Positions 46,210 to 56,059 of a stretch of 64,000 nt of DNA are shown one piece after another. The stretch is from Agelas oroides. Its lineage: Eukaryota; Porifera; Demospongiae; Agelasida; Agelasidae. Position 1 is the first letter of the stretch, and every line of letters starts with the position of its first letter. The notes under the pieces were generated by a model. The model was not told the DNA's origin, ran no database searches, and saw only the letters and a list, made by a program, of their open reading frames with translations. Made by a program: the position numbers and the translations under genes. Location: NCBI GenBank assembly GCA_949130485.1, contig OX422193.1, positions 2,606,371-2,670,370 on the forward strand, in the 5' to 3' direction.

Positions 46210-49200
46210 TTGGCTAGACCCGACTCTACCTCACTGTACCACACTCTACCCAGGCTAGACCCGAATCTACCTCACTCTCCCACACTCCACCCCGACTCTA
46301 CCTCACTCTACCACTCTCTACCCTGGCTCAAACCGACTCTACCTAACTCTACCACATTCTACCCTGTCTCGACCCGACTCTACCTCACTCTACCACACTC
46401 TGCCCTGGCTCGACCCGACTCTACCTCACCCTACCTCACTCTACCCAATCTGCCCTCGCTCGACCCGGCTCTACCTCACTCTACCACACTCTACCACGAC
46501 TCTACCTCACTCTACCACACTCTACCCTGTCTCGACCCGACACTACCTCACTCTACCTCACTCTACCCTGGCTCAAACCGACTCTACCACATTCTACCCT
46601 GGATCGACCCGACTCTACCTCTCTCTACCACACTCTACCCTGGATCGACCCGACTCTACCTCACCCTACCTCACTCTACCACACTCTACCCTGGGTCGAC
46701 CCAACTCTACCTCACTCTACCACACTCTACCCTGGCTAGACCCAACTCTACGTCACTCTACCACACTCTACCCTGGCTCGACCCGATTCTACCTCATTCT
46801 ACCACATCCTACCCTGGCTCGACCCGACTCTACCTCACTCTACCACACTCTACCCTGGCTCAACCCGGCTCTACCCCACTCTACCACACTCTACCCTTCC
46901 TCGACCCGACTCTACCTCACTCTACCCCACTCTACCCTGACTCGACCTGACACTACCTCACTCTACCTCACTCTACCCTGGCTCAAACCGACTCTACCAC
47001 ACTCTACCACATTCTACCCTGGATCGACCCGACTCTACCTCTCTCTAACACACTCTACCATGGATCGACCCGACTCTACCTCACCCTACCTCACTCTACC
47101 ACACTCCGCCCTGGGTCGACCCCACTCTACCTCACTCTACCACACTCTACCCTGGCTCGACCCGACTCTACGTCACTCTACCACACTCTACCCTGTCTCG
47201 ACCCGATTCTACCTCATTCCACCACATCCTACCCTGGCTCGACTCGACTCTACCTCACTCTACCACACTCTACCCTGGCTCAACCAGGCTCTACCTCACT
47301 CTACCACACTCTACCCTTCCTCGACCCGACTCTACCTCACTCTACCCCACTCTACCATACTCTACCCTGGCTCGACCCGACTCTGCCTCACTCTACCACC
47401 GTCTACCCTTGCTCTGCCCGACTCTGCCCGACTCTACCTCACTCTACCACAATCTACCCTGGCTCAACCCGACTCTACCTCACTCTACCACCTTCTACCC
47501 TGGCTCGACCCGACCCTACCACACTGTACCACACTCTACCCCGACTCTATATCACTCTACCTCACTCTACCTTGACTCTACCTCACTCTACCACACTCTA
47601 CCCAGGCTCGACACGACTCTACCTCACTCTACCACACCCTACCTTGGCTCCACCCGACTCTACCTCACTCTACCACACTCTATTCTGGCTCGACGAGACC
47701 CTACAACACTCTACCACACTTTCCCCTAGCTCAACCCGACTCTACCTCACTCTACCACGCTCTACCCCGACTCTACCTCACTCTACCACACTCTACCCTT
47801 ACTCTACCTCACTCTACCCTTACTCTACCTCAATCTACCTCACTCTACCCTGGCTCAACCCGACTCTCTATCACTCTACCACACTATACCCTTGCTCCAC
47901 CCGACTCTACCTCACTCTACCACACTCTACCACACTCTACACCGACTCTACCTCACTCTACCACTCTCTTCCCCGACTCTACCTCACTCTGCCACACTCT
48001 ACCCTGGCTCGACCAGACACACCCTCACTCTACCACACTCTGCCATGGCTCGACACGACTCTACCTCACTCTACCACACTCTACCCCGACTCTACCTCTC
48101 TCTACCTCACTCTACCTTGAGTCTACCTCACTCTACCACACTCTACCCTGGCTCTACCCGAGTCTACCTCACTCTGCCACAATCTACCCTGGCTCAACCT
48201 GACTCTACCTCATTCTACAGCCTTCTACCCTGGCTCGACCCAACTCTACCGCACTCTACCCGACTCTACCTCACGCTAACCCACTCTACCTCAACTCTAC
48301 CTCACACTACCACACTCTACCCTGGCTCGAACCAGCTCCACCTCAGTCTACCACACTCTACCCTGTCTCGACCCGATTCTACCTCATTCTACCACATCCT
48401 ACCCTGGCTCGACCCGACTCTACCTCACTCTACCACACTCTACCCTGGCTCAACCAGGCTCTACCTCACTCTACCACACTCTACCCTTCCTCGACCCGAC
48501 TCTACCTCACTCTACCCCACTCTACCACACTCTACCCTGGCTCGACCCGACTCTGCCTCACTCTACCACCGTCTACCCTTGCTCTGCCCGACTCTACCTC
48601 ACTCTACCACAATCTACCCTGGCTCAACCCGACTCTACCTCACTCTACCACCTTCTACCCTGGCTCGACCCGACCCTACCACACTCTACCCGACTCTACC
48701 TCACTCTAACACACTCCACCCCGACTCTACCTCACTCTACCACACTCTACCCTGGGTCGAACCGATTCTACCTCAGTCTACCACACTCTACCCTGGATCG
48801 ACCCGACTCTACCTCACTCTATCACACTCTACCCTGGCTCGACCCGACTCTACCTCACTCTAACACTCTCTACCCTGGCTCAAACCGACTCTACCTCACT
48901 CTACCACATTCTACCCTGGCTCGACCCGACTCTACCTCACTCTACCACACTCTGCCCTGGCTCGACCTGACTCTACCTCACTTTACCACATTCTACCCTG
49001 GCTCAACCCGACTCTACCTCTCTCTACCACACTCTACCCTGGCTCGACCCGACTCTCCCTCACACTACCTCACTCTACCACCCTCTACCTTGGGTCGACC
49101 CGACTCTACCTCACTCTACCACACTCTACCCAGGCTCGACCCGACTCTACCTCACTCTACCACACTCTACCCTGGCTCGACCCGACTCTACCTCACTGTA

Positions 49201-50188
49201 CCACACTCTACCCCGACTCTATATCACTCTACCTCACTCTACCTTGACTCTACCTCACTCTACCACACTCTACCAAGGCTCGACACGACTCTACCTCACT
49301 CTACCACACTCTACCTTGGCTCCACCCGACTCTACCTCACTCTACCACACTCTATTCTGGCTCGACGAGACCCTACAACACTCTACCACACTTTCCCCTA
49401 GCTCAACCCGACTCTACCTCACTCTACCACGCTCTACCCCGACTCTACCTCACTCTACCACACTCTACCCTTACTCTACCTCACTCTACCCTTACTCTAC
49501 CTCAATCTACCTCACTCTACCCTGGCTCAACCCGACTCTCTATCACTCTACCACACTATACCCTTGCTCCACCCGACTCTACCTCACTCTACCACACTCT
49601 ACCACACTCTACACCGACTCTACCTCACTCTACCACTCTCTTCCCCGACTCTACCTCACTCTGCCACACTCTACCCTGGCTCGACCAGACACACCCTCAC
49701 TCTACCACACTCTGCCATGGCTCGACACGACTCTACCTCACTCTACCACACTCTACCCCGACTCTACCTCTCTCTACCTCACTCTACCTTGACTCTACCT
49801 CACTCTACCACACTCTACCCTGGCTCTACCCGAGTCTACCTCACTCTGCCACAATCTACCCTGGCTCAACCTGACTCCACCTCATTCTACAGCCTTCTAC
49901 CCTGGCTCGACCCAACTCTACCGCACTCTACCCGACTCTACCTCACGCTAACCCACTCTACCCCAACTCTACCTCACACTACCACACTCTACCCTGGCTC
50001 GAACCGGCTCCACCTCAGTCTACCACACTCTACCCTGGCTCGACCTGACTCTACCTCACTCTACCACACTCTATCCTGGCTCAAGCCGACTCTACCTCAC
50101 TCTACCACATTCTACCCTGGCTCGACCCGACTGTACCTCACTCTACCACACTCTACCCCGTCTCTACCTCACTTTACCACACTCTACC
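46210..50188 (+). repeat. ~4.0 kb HOR unit
   Basis: The marker block at 46,210 recurs 3,979 bp later at 50,189. Internally the unit joins a ~4,500-type block to a ~5,500-type block near 47,520, where CACACTGTACCACAC directly follows CGACCCTACC. This looks like a deletion junction between related monomers. Confidence 0.65.
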
Positions 50189-51205
50189 TTGGCTAGACCC
50201 GACTCTACCTCACTGTACCACACTCTACCCAGGCTAGACCCGAATCTACCTCACTCTCCCACACTCCACCCCGACTCTACCTCACTCTACCACTCTCTAC
50301 CCTGGCTCAAACCGACTCTACCTAACTCTACCACATTCTACCCTGTCTCGACCCGACTCTACCTCACTCTACCACACTCTGCCCTGGCTCGACCCGACTC
50401 TACCTCACCCTACCTCACTCTACCCAATCTGCCCTCGCTCGACCCGGCTCTACCTCACTCTACCACACTCTACCACGACTCTACCTCACTCTACCACACT
50501 CTACCCTGGCTCGACCCGACACTACCTCACTCTACCTCACTCTACCCTGGCTCAAACCGACTCTACCACATTCTACCCTGGATCGACCCGACTCTACCTC
50601 TCTCTACCACACTCTACCCTGGATCGACCCGACTCTACCTCACCCTACCTCACTCTACCATACTCTACCCTGGGTCGACCCAACTCTACCTCACTCTACC
50701 ACACTCTACCCTGGCTCGACCCGACTCTACGTCACTCTACCACACTCTCCCCTGGCTCGACCCGATTCTACCTCATTCTACCACATCCAACCCTGGCTCG
50801 ACCCGACTCTACCTCACTCTACCACACTCTACCCTGGCTCAACCCGGCCCTACCTCACTCTACCACACTCTACCCTTCCTCGACCCGACTCTACCTCACT
50901 CTACCCCACTCTACCACACTCTACCCTGGCTCGACCCGACTCTGCCTCACTCTACCACCGTCTACCCTTGCTCTGCCCGACTCTACCTCACTCTACCACA
51001 ATCTACCCTGGCTCAACCCGACTCTACCTCACTCTACCACCTTCTACCCTGGCTCGACCCGACCCTACCACACTCTACCCGACTTTACCTCACTCTAACA
51101 CACTCCACCCCGACTCTACCTCACTCTACCACACTCTACCCTGGGTCGAACCGATTCTACCTCAGTCTACCACACTCTACCCTGGATCGACCCGACTCTA
51201 CCTGA
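50189..51205 (+). repeat. Partial HOR unit at left-array end
   Basis: This is the third occurrence of the 42,428/46,210 marker block in the right part of the left array. It follows unit order for about 1 kb and then passes into the less regular edge zone. Confidence 0.6.
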
Positions 51206-53937
51206 CTCTATCACACTCTACCCTGGCTCGGCCAGACTCTACCTCACTCTACCACACTCTACTCTGGCTCGAGACGACTCGACCTCACTCTAACACTCTC
51301 TACCCTGGCTCAAACCGACTCTACCTCACTCTACCACATTCCACCCTGGCTCGACACGACTCTATCTCACTCTACCACACTCTGCCCTGGCTCAACCCGA
51401 CTCTACCTCACCCTACCTCACTATACCACACTCTACCCTCGCTCGACCCGACTCTACCTCACTCTACCACACTCTACCATGGTTCGACCCGACTCTCCCT
51501 CAATCTACCACACTCTACCCTGGCTCGACCCAACTCTACCTCACTCTACCATGCTCTACCCCGACTCTACCTCACTCTACCACACTCTATCCTTACTCTA
51601 CCTCAATTTACCCCACTCTACCCTGGCTAAACCCGACTCTCTATCACTCTACCACACTCTGCCCTGACTCGACCCAACTCTACCTCAATCTACCACACTC
51701 TACCCTGGGTCGACCGGACTCTACCTCACTCTACCACACTCTACCCTAGCTCGATCCGACACTACCTCACTCTACCACACTCTACCATGGTTCGACCCAA
51801 CTCTCCCTCACTCTACCACACTCTACACTGGCTCGACCCGACTCTACCTCACTCTACCATGCTCTAACCCGACTCTACCTCACTCAACCACACCCTACCT
51901 TTACTATACTTCAATCTACCACAATCTACTCTGGCTCAACCCGACTCTACTTCACTCTACCACCATCTAACCTGGCTCGACCCGACTCTCCTCCACACTC
52001 AACCCGACTCTACCTCACTCTACCACACTCTACCCTGGCTCGACCCGACTCTACCTCAGTATACCACACTTTACCCTGGCTCGACCCGACTCTACCTCAT
52101 TCCACCACACTCTACCCTGGCTCGACCCGACTCTACCTCACCCTACCACACTCTTCCCCGACTCTACCTCACTCTACAACACTCTAATCTGGCTCGACCC
52201 GACTCTACCTCACTCTACCACACTCTACCCTGGCTCGAGACGACTCTACCTCACTCCACCACACTCTACCGTGGTTCGAACAGACTCTACCTCACTCTAC
52301 CACACTCTACCCTGAATCTACCTCACTCTAACACTCTCTTCCCCGACTCTACCTCACTCTACCACACTCTACCCTGGCTCATCCCGACTCTGCCTCACTC
52401 TACCTCACTCTACCCTGGCTCTGCCCGACTCTACCTCACTCTACCACAATCTACCCTGGCTCAACCCAACTCTACCTCACTCTACCCGACTCTACCTCAC
52501 TCTAACACACTCCACCCCGACTCTACCTCACTCTACCACACTCTACCCTGGGTCGAACCGATTCTACCTCAGTCTACCACACTCTACCCTGGATCGACCC
52601 GACTCTACCTCACCCTATCACACTCTACCCTGACTCGACCCGACTCTACCTCACTCTAACACTCTCTACACTGGCTCAAACCGACTCTACCTCACTCTAC
52701 CACATTCTACCCTGGCTCGACCCGACTCTACCTCACTCTACCACACTCTGCCCTGGCTCGACCCGACTCTACCTCACTCTACCACACTGTACCCTGGCTC
52801 AAACCGACTCTACCTCACTCTACCACAATCTACCCTGGCTCGACCCGACTCTACCTCTCTCAACCACACTCTACCCTGGGTCGACCCGACTCTACCTCAC
52901 TCTACCACACTCTACCCTGGTTCGACCCGACTCTACGTCAGTCTACCACACTCTATCCTGGCTGGACCCGACTCTACCTGAATCTACCACACTCTACCCA
53001 GGCTCGACCCGACACTACCTCACTCTACCACACTCTACCCTGGCTCGACCCGACTCTACCTCACTCTACCACACTCTACCCGGACTCTACCTCACTCTAC
53101 CACACTCTACCCTGGCTCATCCCAACTCTAACTCACTCTACCACACTCTACCCTGTCTCGACCCAACTCTACCTCAATCTACCACACTCTACCCCGACTC
53201 TACCTCACTCTACCACATTCTACCTTGGCTAGACCCGACTCTACCTCACTCTACCACACTCTACCCTGGCTCAAGCCGACTCTACCTCACTCTACCACAT
53301 TCTACCCTCGCTCGACCCGACTCTACCTCACTCTACCTCACACTACCCCACTCTATTCTGGCTCGACCTGACCCTACCACACTCTACCCTTACTCTACCT
53401 CAATCTACCTCACTCTACCCTGGCTCAACCCGACTCTCTATCACTCTACCACACTCTACCCTTGCTCCACTCGACTCTACCTCACTCTACCACACTCTAC
53501 CCCGACTCTACCTCACTCTACCACACTATACCCTGGCTCGACCCGACTCTACCTCATTCTATCACACTCTACCACACTCTACACCGACTCTACCTCACTC
53601 TACCACACTCTACCCCGACTCTACCTCACTCTACCACACTATACCCTGGCTCGACCCGACTCTACCTCACTCTACCACACTCTACTCTGGCTCGACCCGA
53701 GTCTACCTCACTCTACCACACTCCACCACACTCTACACCGACTCTACCTCACTCTACCACTCTCTTCCCCGACTCTACCTCACTCTACCACACTCTACCC
53801 TGGCTCGACCAGACACACCCTCACTCTACCACACTCTACCATGGCTCGACACGACTCTACCTCACTCTACCACACTCTACCCTGGCTCGACCAGACACAC
53901 CCTCACTCTACCAACGACAACACCCTCACTCTACAAC
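51206..53937 (+). repeat. Edge zone of the left satellite array
   Basis: The monomers are still recognisable, but I see no kilobase-scale copy of this stretch elsewhere in the window. Variant blocks from different HOR classes are mixed: an ATGGTTCGACCCG block near 51,479, GGTCGAACCGATTC near 52,550 and TTGGCTAGACCCG near 53,224. The last monomers decay into CCAACGACAACACCC before the island. Confidence 0.6.
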
Positions 53938-53940
53938 CCC

Positions 53941-54108
53941 CAGCCCCATTCCCATTTTCGAAAGTTAACCATAGGATACCCCCTTGGTGAAGAGATAATT
54001 GAGCCGGAGGCTGAGGTGGTGGATAGTGAGAGTATCCGCTCAGGCAATGTGCTTGTACAGTCAACCCACCCAGGCCCGCAACCCCATCCGCAGGGGATCT
54101 CCACCTAG
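53941..54108 (+). other. Possible decayed C-terminal coding segment (55 codons plus TAG)
   Basis: From 53,941 a frame reads 55 codons to a TAG at 54,106-54,108. The product is unlike the satellite polypeptide. It starts QPHSHFRKLTIG, has an acidic middle (GEEIIEPEAEVVDSE) and a Pro/His/Gln-rich tail ending PQGIST. The same frame stays open upstream through the array edge back to a TAG at 53,230-53,232, but that part is repeat. I see no ATG that would start the non-repeat part. It could be the end of a gene or of a mobile-element polyprotein whose upstream part was replaced by satellite, or chance. An antisense frame covers the same bases. I do not recognise the family. Confidence 0.25.
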
Positions 54109-54243
54109 CTACCACAGTGTATTTAATTGCGAAAGGAAGGACAGCTGTAGTCAAAAAGACCCCGTCTTTATCCATCTCCACATAGATACATGTGTATAAA
54201 GTATAAAGCCCTCATCCTAACACACTCACACTCGTAATTTAAA
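54109..54243. other. Unique spacer, no gene seen
   Basis: This is non-repetitive sequence between the short open frame and the hairpin array. It contains TATAAAGTATAAAG near 54,194, which resembles a TATA element, but nothing downstream supports a promoter. No RNA gene is recognised. Confidence 0.4.
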
Positions 54244-54779
54244 ATGCGAATGAGCTTCACACCCATAATGTAACTGTAGTAACTCAAGTGTGAATGAGCT
54301 TCAGACTCGTAACGTAACTGTAAGTGAACCTCACAGTAGTAACTCAAGTGTGAATGAACTTCACACTCGTAACGGTGAATGAGCCTCACAGTAGTACATG
54401 TAACTGAAGTGTGAATGAGCTTCACACTCATAATTTAAAAATGTGAATGAGCTTCACACTCGTAACATAACGGTGAATGAGCCTCACAGTGGTAACTCAA
54501 GTGTGAATGAGCTTCACACTCATAACGTAACTGTGAGTGAGCCTCACAGTAGTAACTCAAGTGTGAGTGAGCCTCACACTCGTAATTTTTAATGTGAATG
54601 AGCTTCACACTCGTAACATAACGGTGAATAAGCCTCACAGTGGTAACTCAAGTGTGAATGAGCCTCACACCCGTAGCGTAACTGTGAGTGAGCCTCACAG
54701 TAGTAACTCAAGTGTGAGTGAGCCTCACACTCGTAATTTTTAATGTGAATGAGCTTCACACTGTGAGTGAGCCTCGCAG
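54244..54779. repeat. 30-bp hairpin tandem array (18 units)
   Basis: Each unit is a 7-bp inverted repeat around a 5-nt loop plus an 11-13-nt linker containing GTAAC or GTAAT. Units start at 54244, 54288, 54318, 54348, 54373, 54409, 54441, 54471, 54501, 54531, 54561, 54592, 54622, 54652, 54682, 54712, 54743 and 54761. The spacing is mostly 30 bp. Perfect stems occur as GTGTGAA/TTCACAC (54348, 54409, 54501), CTGTGAG/CTCACAG (54531, 54682) and GTGTGAG/CTCACAC (54561, 54712). The loop is TGAGC in nearly all units. A five-unit, 151-bp higher-order period is visible (54,441 to 54,592 to 54,743). Short minus-strand open frames here are by-products of the repeat. Confidence 0.9.
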
Positions 54780-54981
54780 ATAACGCAGAGCAGCCCCAAC
54801 CCCTAGCTCAGCCTTATGGAACCGACTACAGCCCTAGGCGTACCGTTACTATAGTAAAGCACACGCCATAACTAGCGTAACAATGCCGTTACTAGGATAG
54901 GTACGCCGTTACTAAGAGAAGCACGCTCCCATTTAAAGCCCGTCGACCGAGTATCACGCACAAACAACTAATAATACTCAC
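54780..54981. other. Unique segment with three CCGTTACTA copies
   Basis: This is non-satellite sequence. The 9-mer CCGTTACTA occurs at about 54,843, 54,886 and 54,906. The first and third copies are each followed within a few bases by AAGCAC. No gene is recognised. If the candidate exon at 54,982-55,119 is real, this stretch would be its intron. Confidence 0.45.
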
Positions 54982-55119
54982 CGTGAGATGGTCGCCGCAG
55001 TACTGACCCGAATTATCTTCGGTACAGGAGCGCCTACCAGCGAAGAACAAGCCTCCCAGACGTTCCACCAAGACGACACGATAGCGAGCCAGAATCCCGT
55101 ACGTTAACCGTTCGCCCAT
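54982..55119 (-). CDS. Candidate first coding exon ending in a consensus splice donor
   Basis: On the minus strand an ATG at 55,119 opens 46 codons and ends at a strong donor, ACG followed by GTGAGTATT, with the exon end at 54,982 and the intron starting at 54,981. The bases around the ATG (GGGATGG, with G at -3 and +4) fit a good eukaryotic start context. The peptide begins MGERLTYGILARYR, has a short hydrophobic patch (GGLFFAG) and ends in a polar stretch with two cysteines. The frame reads 29 codons past the donor to a stop, so splicing is not required to keep it open. I do not recognise the protein and cannot place a following exon. A chance open frame is quite possible. Confidence 0.22.
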
Positions 55120-55410
55120 CCCCCTAGTTATTATAAGTTAATATGATAACTCCACCCATTGAGCCCCACCCCCAATTTGTTTAGTAATTTGAATATTTAT
55201 AGCACTGTGAATGCCCATAGCACTATGTGCCAACCAAAAGCTGGGCTCCTCAAAGCAAACCTTAGGCGGGGAGTGGTCCCGCCCTTTCTGTAATAGGCCA
55301 CGGGTCGGGAGTTCAAAGGGACCGAAACCCGTGGTCATGCGCGGACCGGAAAGGGTACTCCCCTGAAGACCAGTATTTTTTGAGCATATCTCCCAAAAAC
55401 AGTAACTAAC
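55120..55410. other. Unique segment, no supported gene
   Basis: This is mixed-composition sequence between the candidate exon and the 24-bp repeat. A minus-strand open frame of 102 codons spans most of it, but its start lies inside the tandem repeat and it shows no recognisable domain. A short partly inverted pair, ACGGGTCGGGAGTTC and GGACCGAAACCCGTGG, is visible near 55,309-55,338. Nothing else is supported. Confidence 0.4.
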
Positions 55411-55575
55411 CGCCCCATCCATTTGAGCCATAAATGCCCCACCCATTTAAGTCATAAATACCACACCCATTTAAGCCATAAAATGCCCCACCCATTTAAG
55501 CCATAAATGCCCCACCCACCCATTTAAGCCATAAAATGCCCCATCCATCTAAGCCATAAATGCCCCATCCCCATC
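55411..55575. repeat. 24-25-bp minisatellite, ~6.5 units
   Basis: The unit reads GCCCCACCCATTTAA followed by GCCATAAAT, with small variants (ATTTGAGCC, ATTTAAGTC, ATCTAAGCC) and 24- or 25-bp spacing depending on AAAT or AAAAT. One unit has an extra CACC. It is unrelated to the satellite monomer. Confidence 0.85.
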
Positions 55576-55588
55576 TCTATGTTTTAAC

Positions 55589-55611
55589 TTCACACTTTAT
55601 GTATGTGTGAA
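55589..55611. other. Isolated inverted repeat TTCACAC-9-GTGTGAA
   Basis: A perfect 7-bp inverted repeat has arms TTCACAC and GTGTGAA and a 9-nt spacer. The arm heptamer is the same as in the hairpin array 1 kb upstream, but here the arms are in the opposite order. It may be a chance palindrome or a binding site. Confidence 0.5.
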
Positions 55612-55663
55612 ATTTTGAACATCGATGTGCCAGCGGTGTTGGTGCTCCCCCACTCGACATACA

Positions 55664-55703
55664 ACTCTACACCGACTCTACTTCACTCTACCACTCTCTT
55701 CCA
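55664..55703 (+). repeat. 40-bp satellite remnant left of the transposon
   Basis: The sequence ACTCTACACCGACTC, then a TTCACTC variant, then TACCACTCTCTTCCA matches the last 40 bp before the boundary of each 1,221-bp HOR unit (57,407-57,446 and 58,628-58,667), with one mismatch seen. It shows that the transposon landed in satellite DNA and that the island-satellite junction lies just to its left. Confidence 0.85.
55697..55703. other. Target-site duplication, left copy (TCTTCCA)
   Basis: TCTTCCA directly precedes the element and is repeated at 56,219-56,225 directly after it. Uninterrupted sites CTCTTCCACGACTC occur at about 57,439 and 58,660. Depending on whether the element begins at CATAGG (55,702) or TAGG (55,704), the duplication is 5 or 7 bp. 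Confidence 0.8.
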
Positions 55704-55971
55704 TAGGCGTAGGAAGCAAAGTGGAAGTGTAGAGGCCGTGCGAAGCGCCGCTGAAAATTTTGTAGTTGATGATTTCTCCGCGCGTAGCGCGGCGGCAAAT
55801 TTATCAAAAGTGCGCACCTTTAGACTACAAAATAAAGCATTTTTTTCAAGGGTATATAATATCCCCGCCTCGTTCTCAGACCTTCCCAACTGTCTCAAGA
55901 CTCAATTTACGTGGAAATCAGTAAGATCATAAATTCACTGTCGTCCCTGGAGACCGCCCAGCTTTTCGTCG

Positions 55972-56035
55972 CTAGCCATAGTGGTCAGTGCTCATTAGCC
56001 TCCTGCTAAGGCCGCTCCACCGGCAAGATTTGACA
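55972..56035 (+). other. tRNA-like segment within the element (weak)
   Basis: GCTAGCCATAGTGGTCAGTG resembles the D-arm/A-box region of a tRNA, and a possible anticodon-arm stem TTAGC-CTCCT-GCTAA follows. A convincing B-box (GGTTCGA-type) is absent. If real, this is a decayed tRNA-derived (SINE-like) piece inside the element, not a functional tRNA. Confidence 0.25.
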
Positions 56036-56059
56036 GTGTACCTTTTAAGTGTAAATGTA

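Larger units (their letters stand above)
1..53937 (+). repeat. Left satellite array, ~41-bp monomer
   Basis: This is a continuous head-to-tail tandem array with the consensus running along the + strand. Each 41-bp monomer has three ACTCTACC boxes: one followed by CTGGCTCGACCCG (21 bp in total), then ACTCTACCTC (10 bp), then ACTCTACCAC (10 bp). By hand count the consensus has 20 C, 9 T, 8 A and 4 G, so it is strongly C-skewed. Shorter variant monomers of about 31 bp, in which the long part is reduced to ACTCTACCCCG, are common, as are blocks with ACTCTACCCTT. The array is cut by the window start, so its true left end is not visible. The last recognisable monomers fade out around 53,900-53,937. 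No gene is recognised inside it. Confidence 0.97.

Noticed and set aside
12-53968. Long forward open frames (up to 427 codons) in the left array as protein-coding genes
   Set aside because: All encode the same repeat polypeptide in whichever frame. Most start at TTG, they begin and end at random variant monomers, and there are no introns, domains or start contexts. They follow from the C-rich 41-bp repeat.
54080-54120. Pol III promoter of a SINE on the minus strand (TAGCTAGGTGG as A-box)
   Set aside because: The nearest B-box-like sequence is too close (about 16 bp) and a poor match.
53903-54181. Minus-strand 92-codon open frame over the left island edge
   Set aside because: It is antisense to the 55-codon frame, extends into satellite at its end and shows no recognised domain. 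Neither strand can be confirmed.
54168-54638. Minus-strand open frames with repeated CEAHSHLSY-type residues
   Set aside because: They are translations of the 30-bp hairpin repeat. The period is a multiple of three, so one frame stays open and looks like a repeat protein. There is no independent support.
54244-54779. Bacterial CRP-type sites (TGTGA-N-TCACA)
   Set aside because: The half-sites look alike, but the spacer is 7 rather than 6 and the context is eukaryotic satellite DNA.
55138-55446. Minus-strand 102-codon open frame
   Set aside because: Its start lies in the 24-bp minisatellite and there is no recognisable domain, so it is probably chance.
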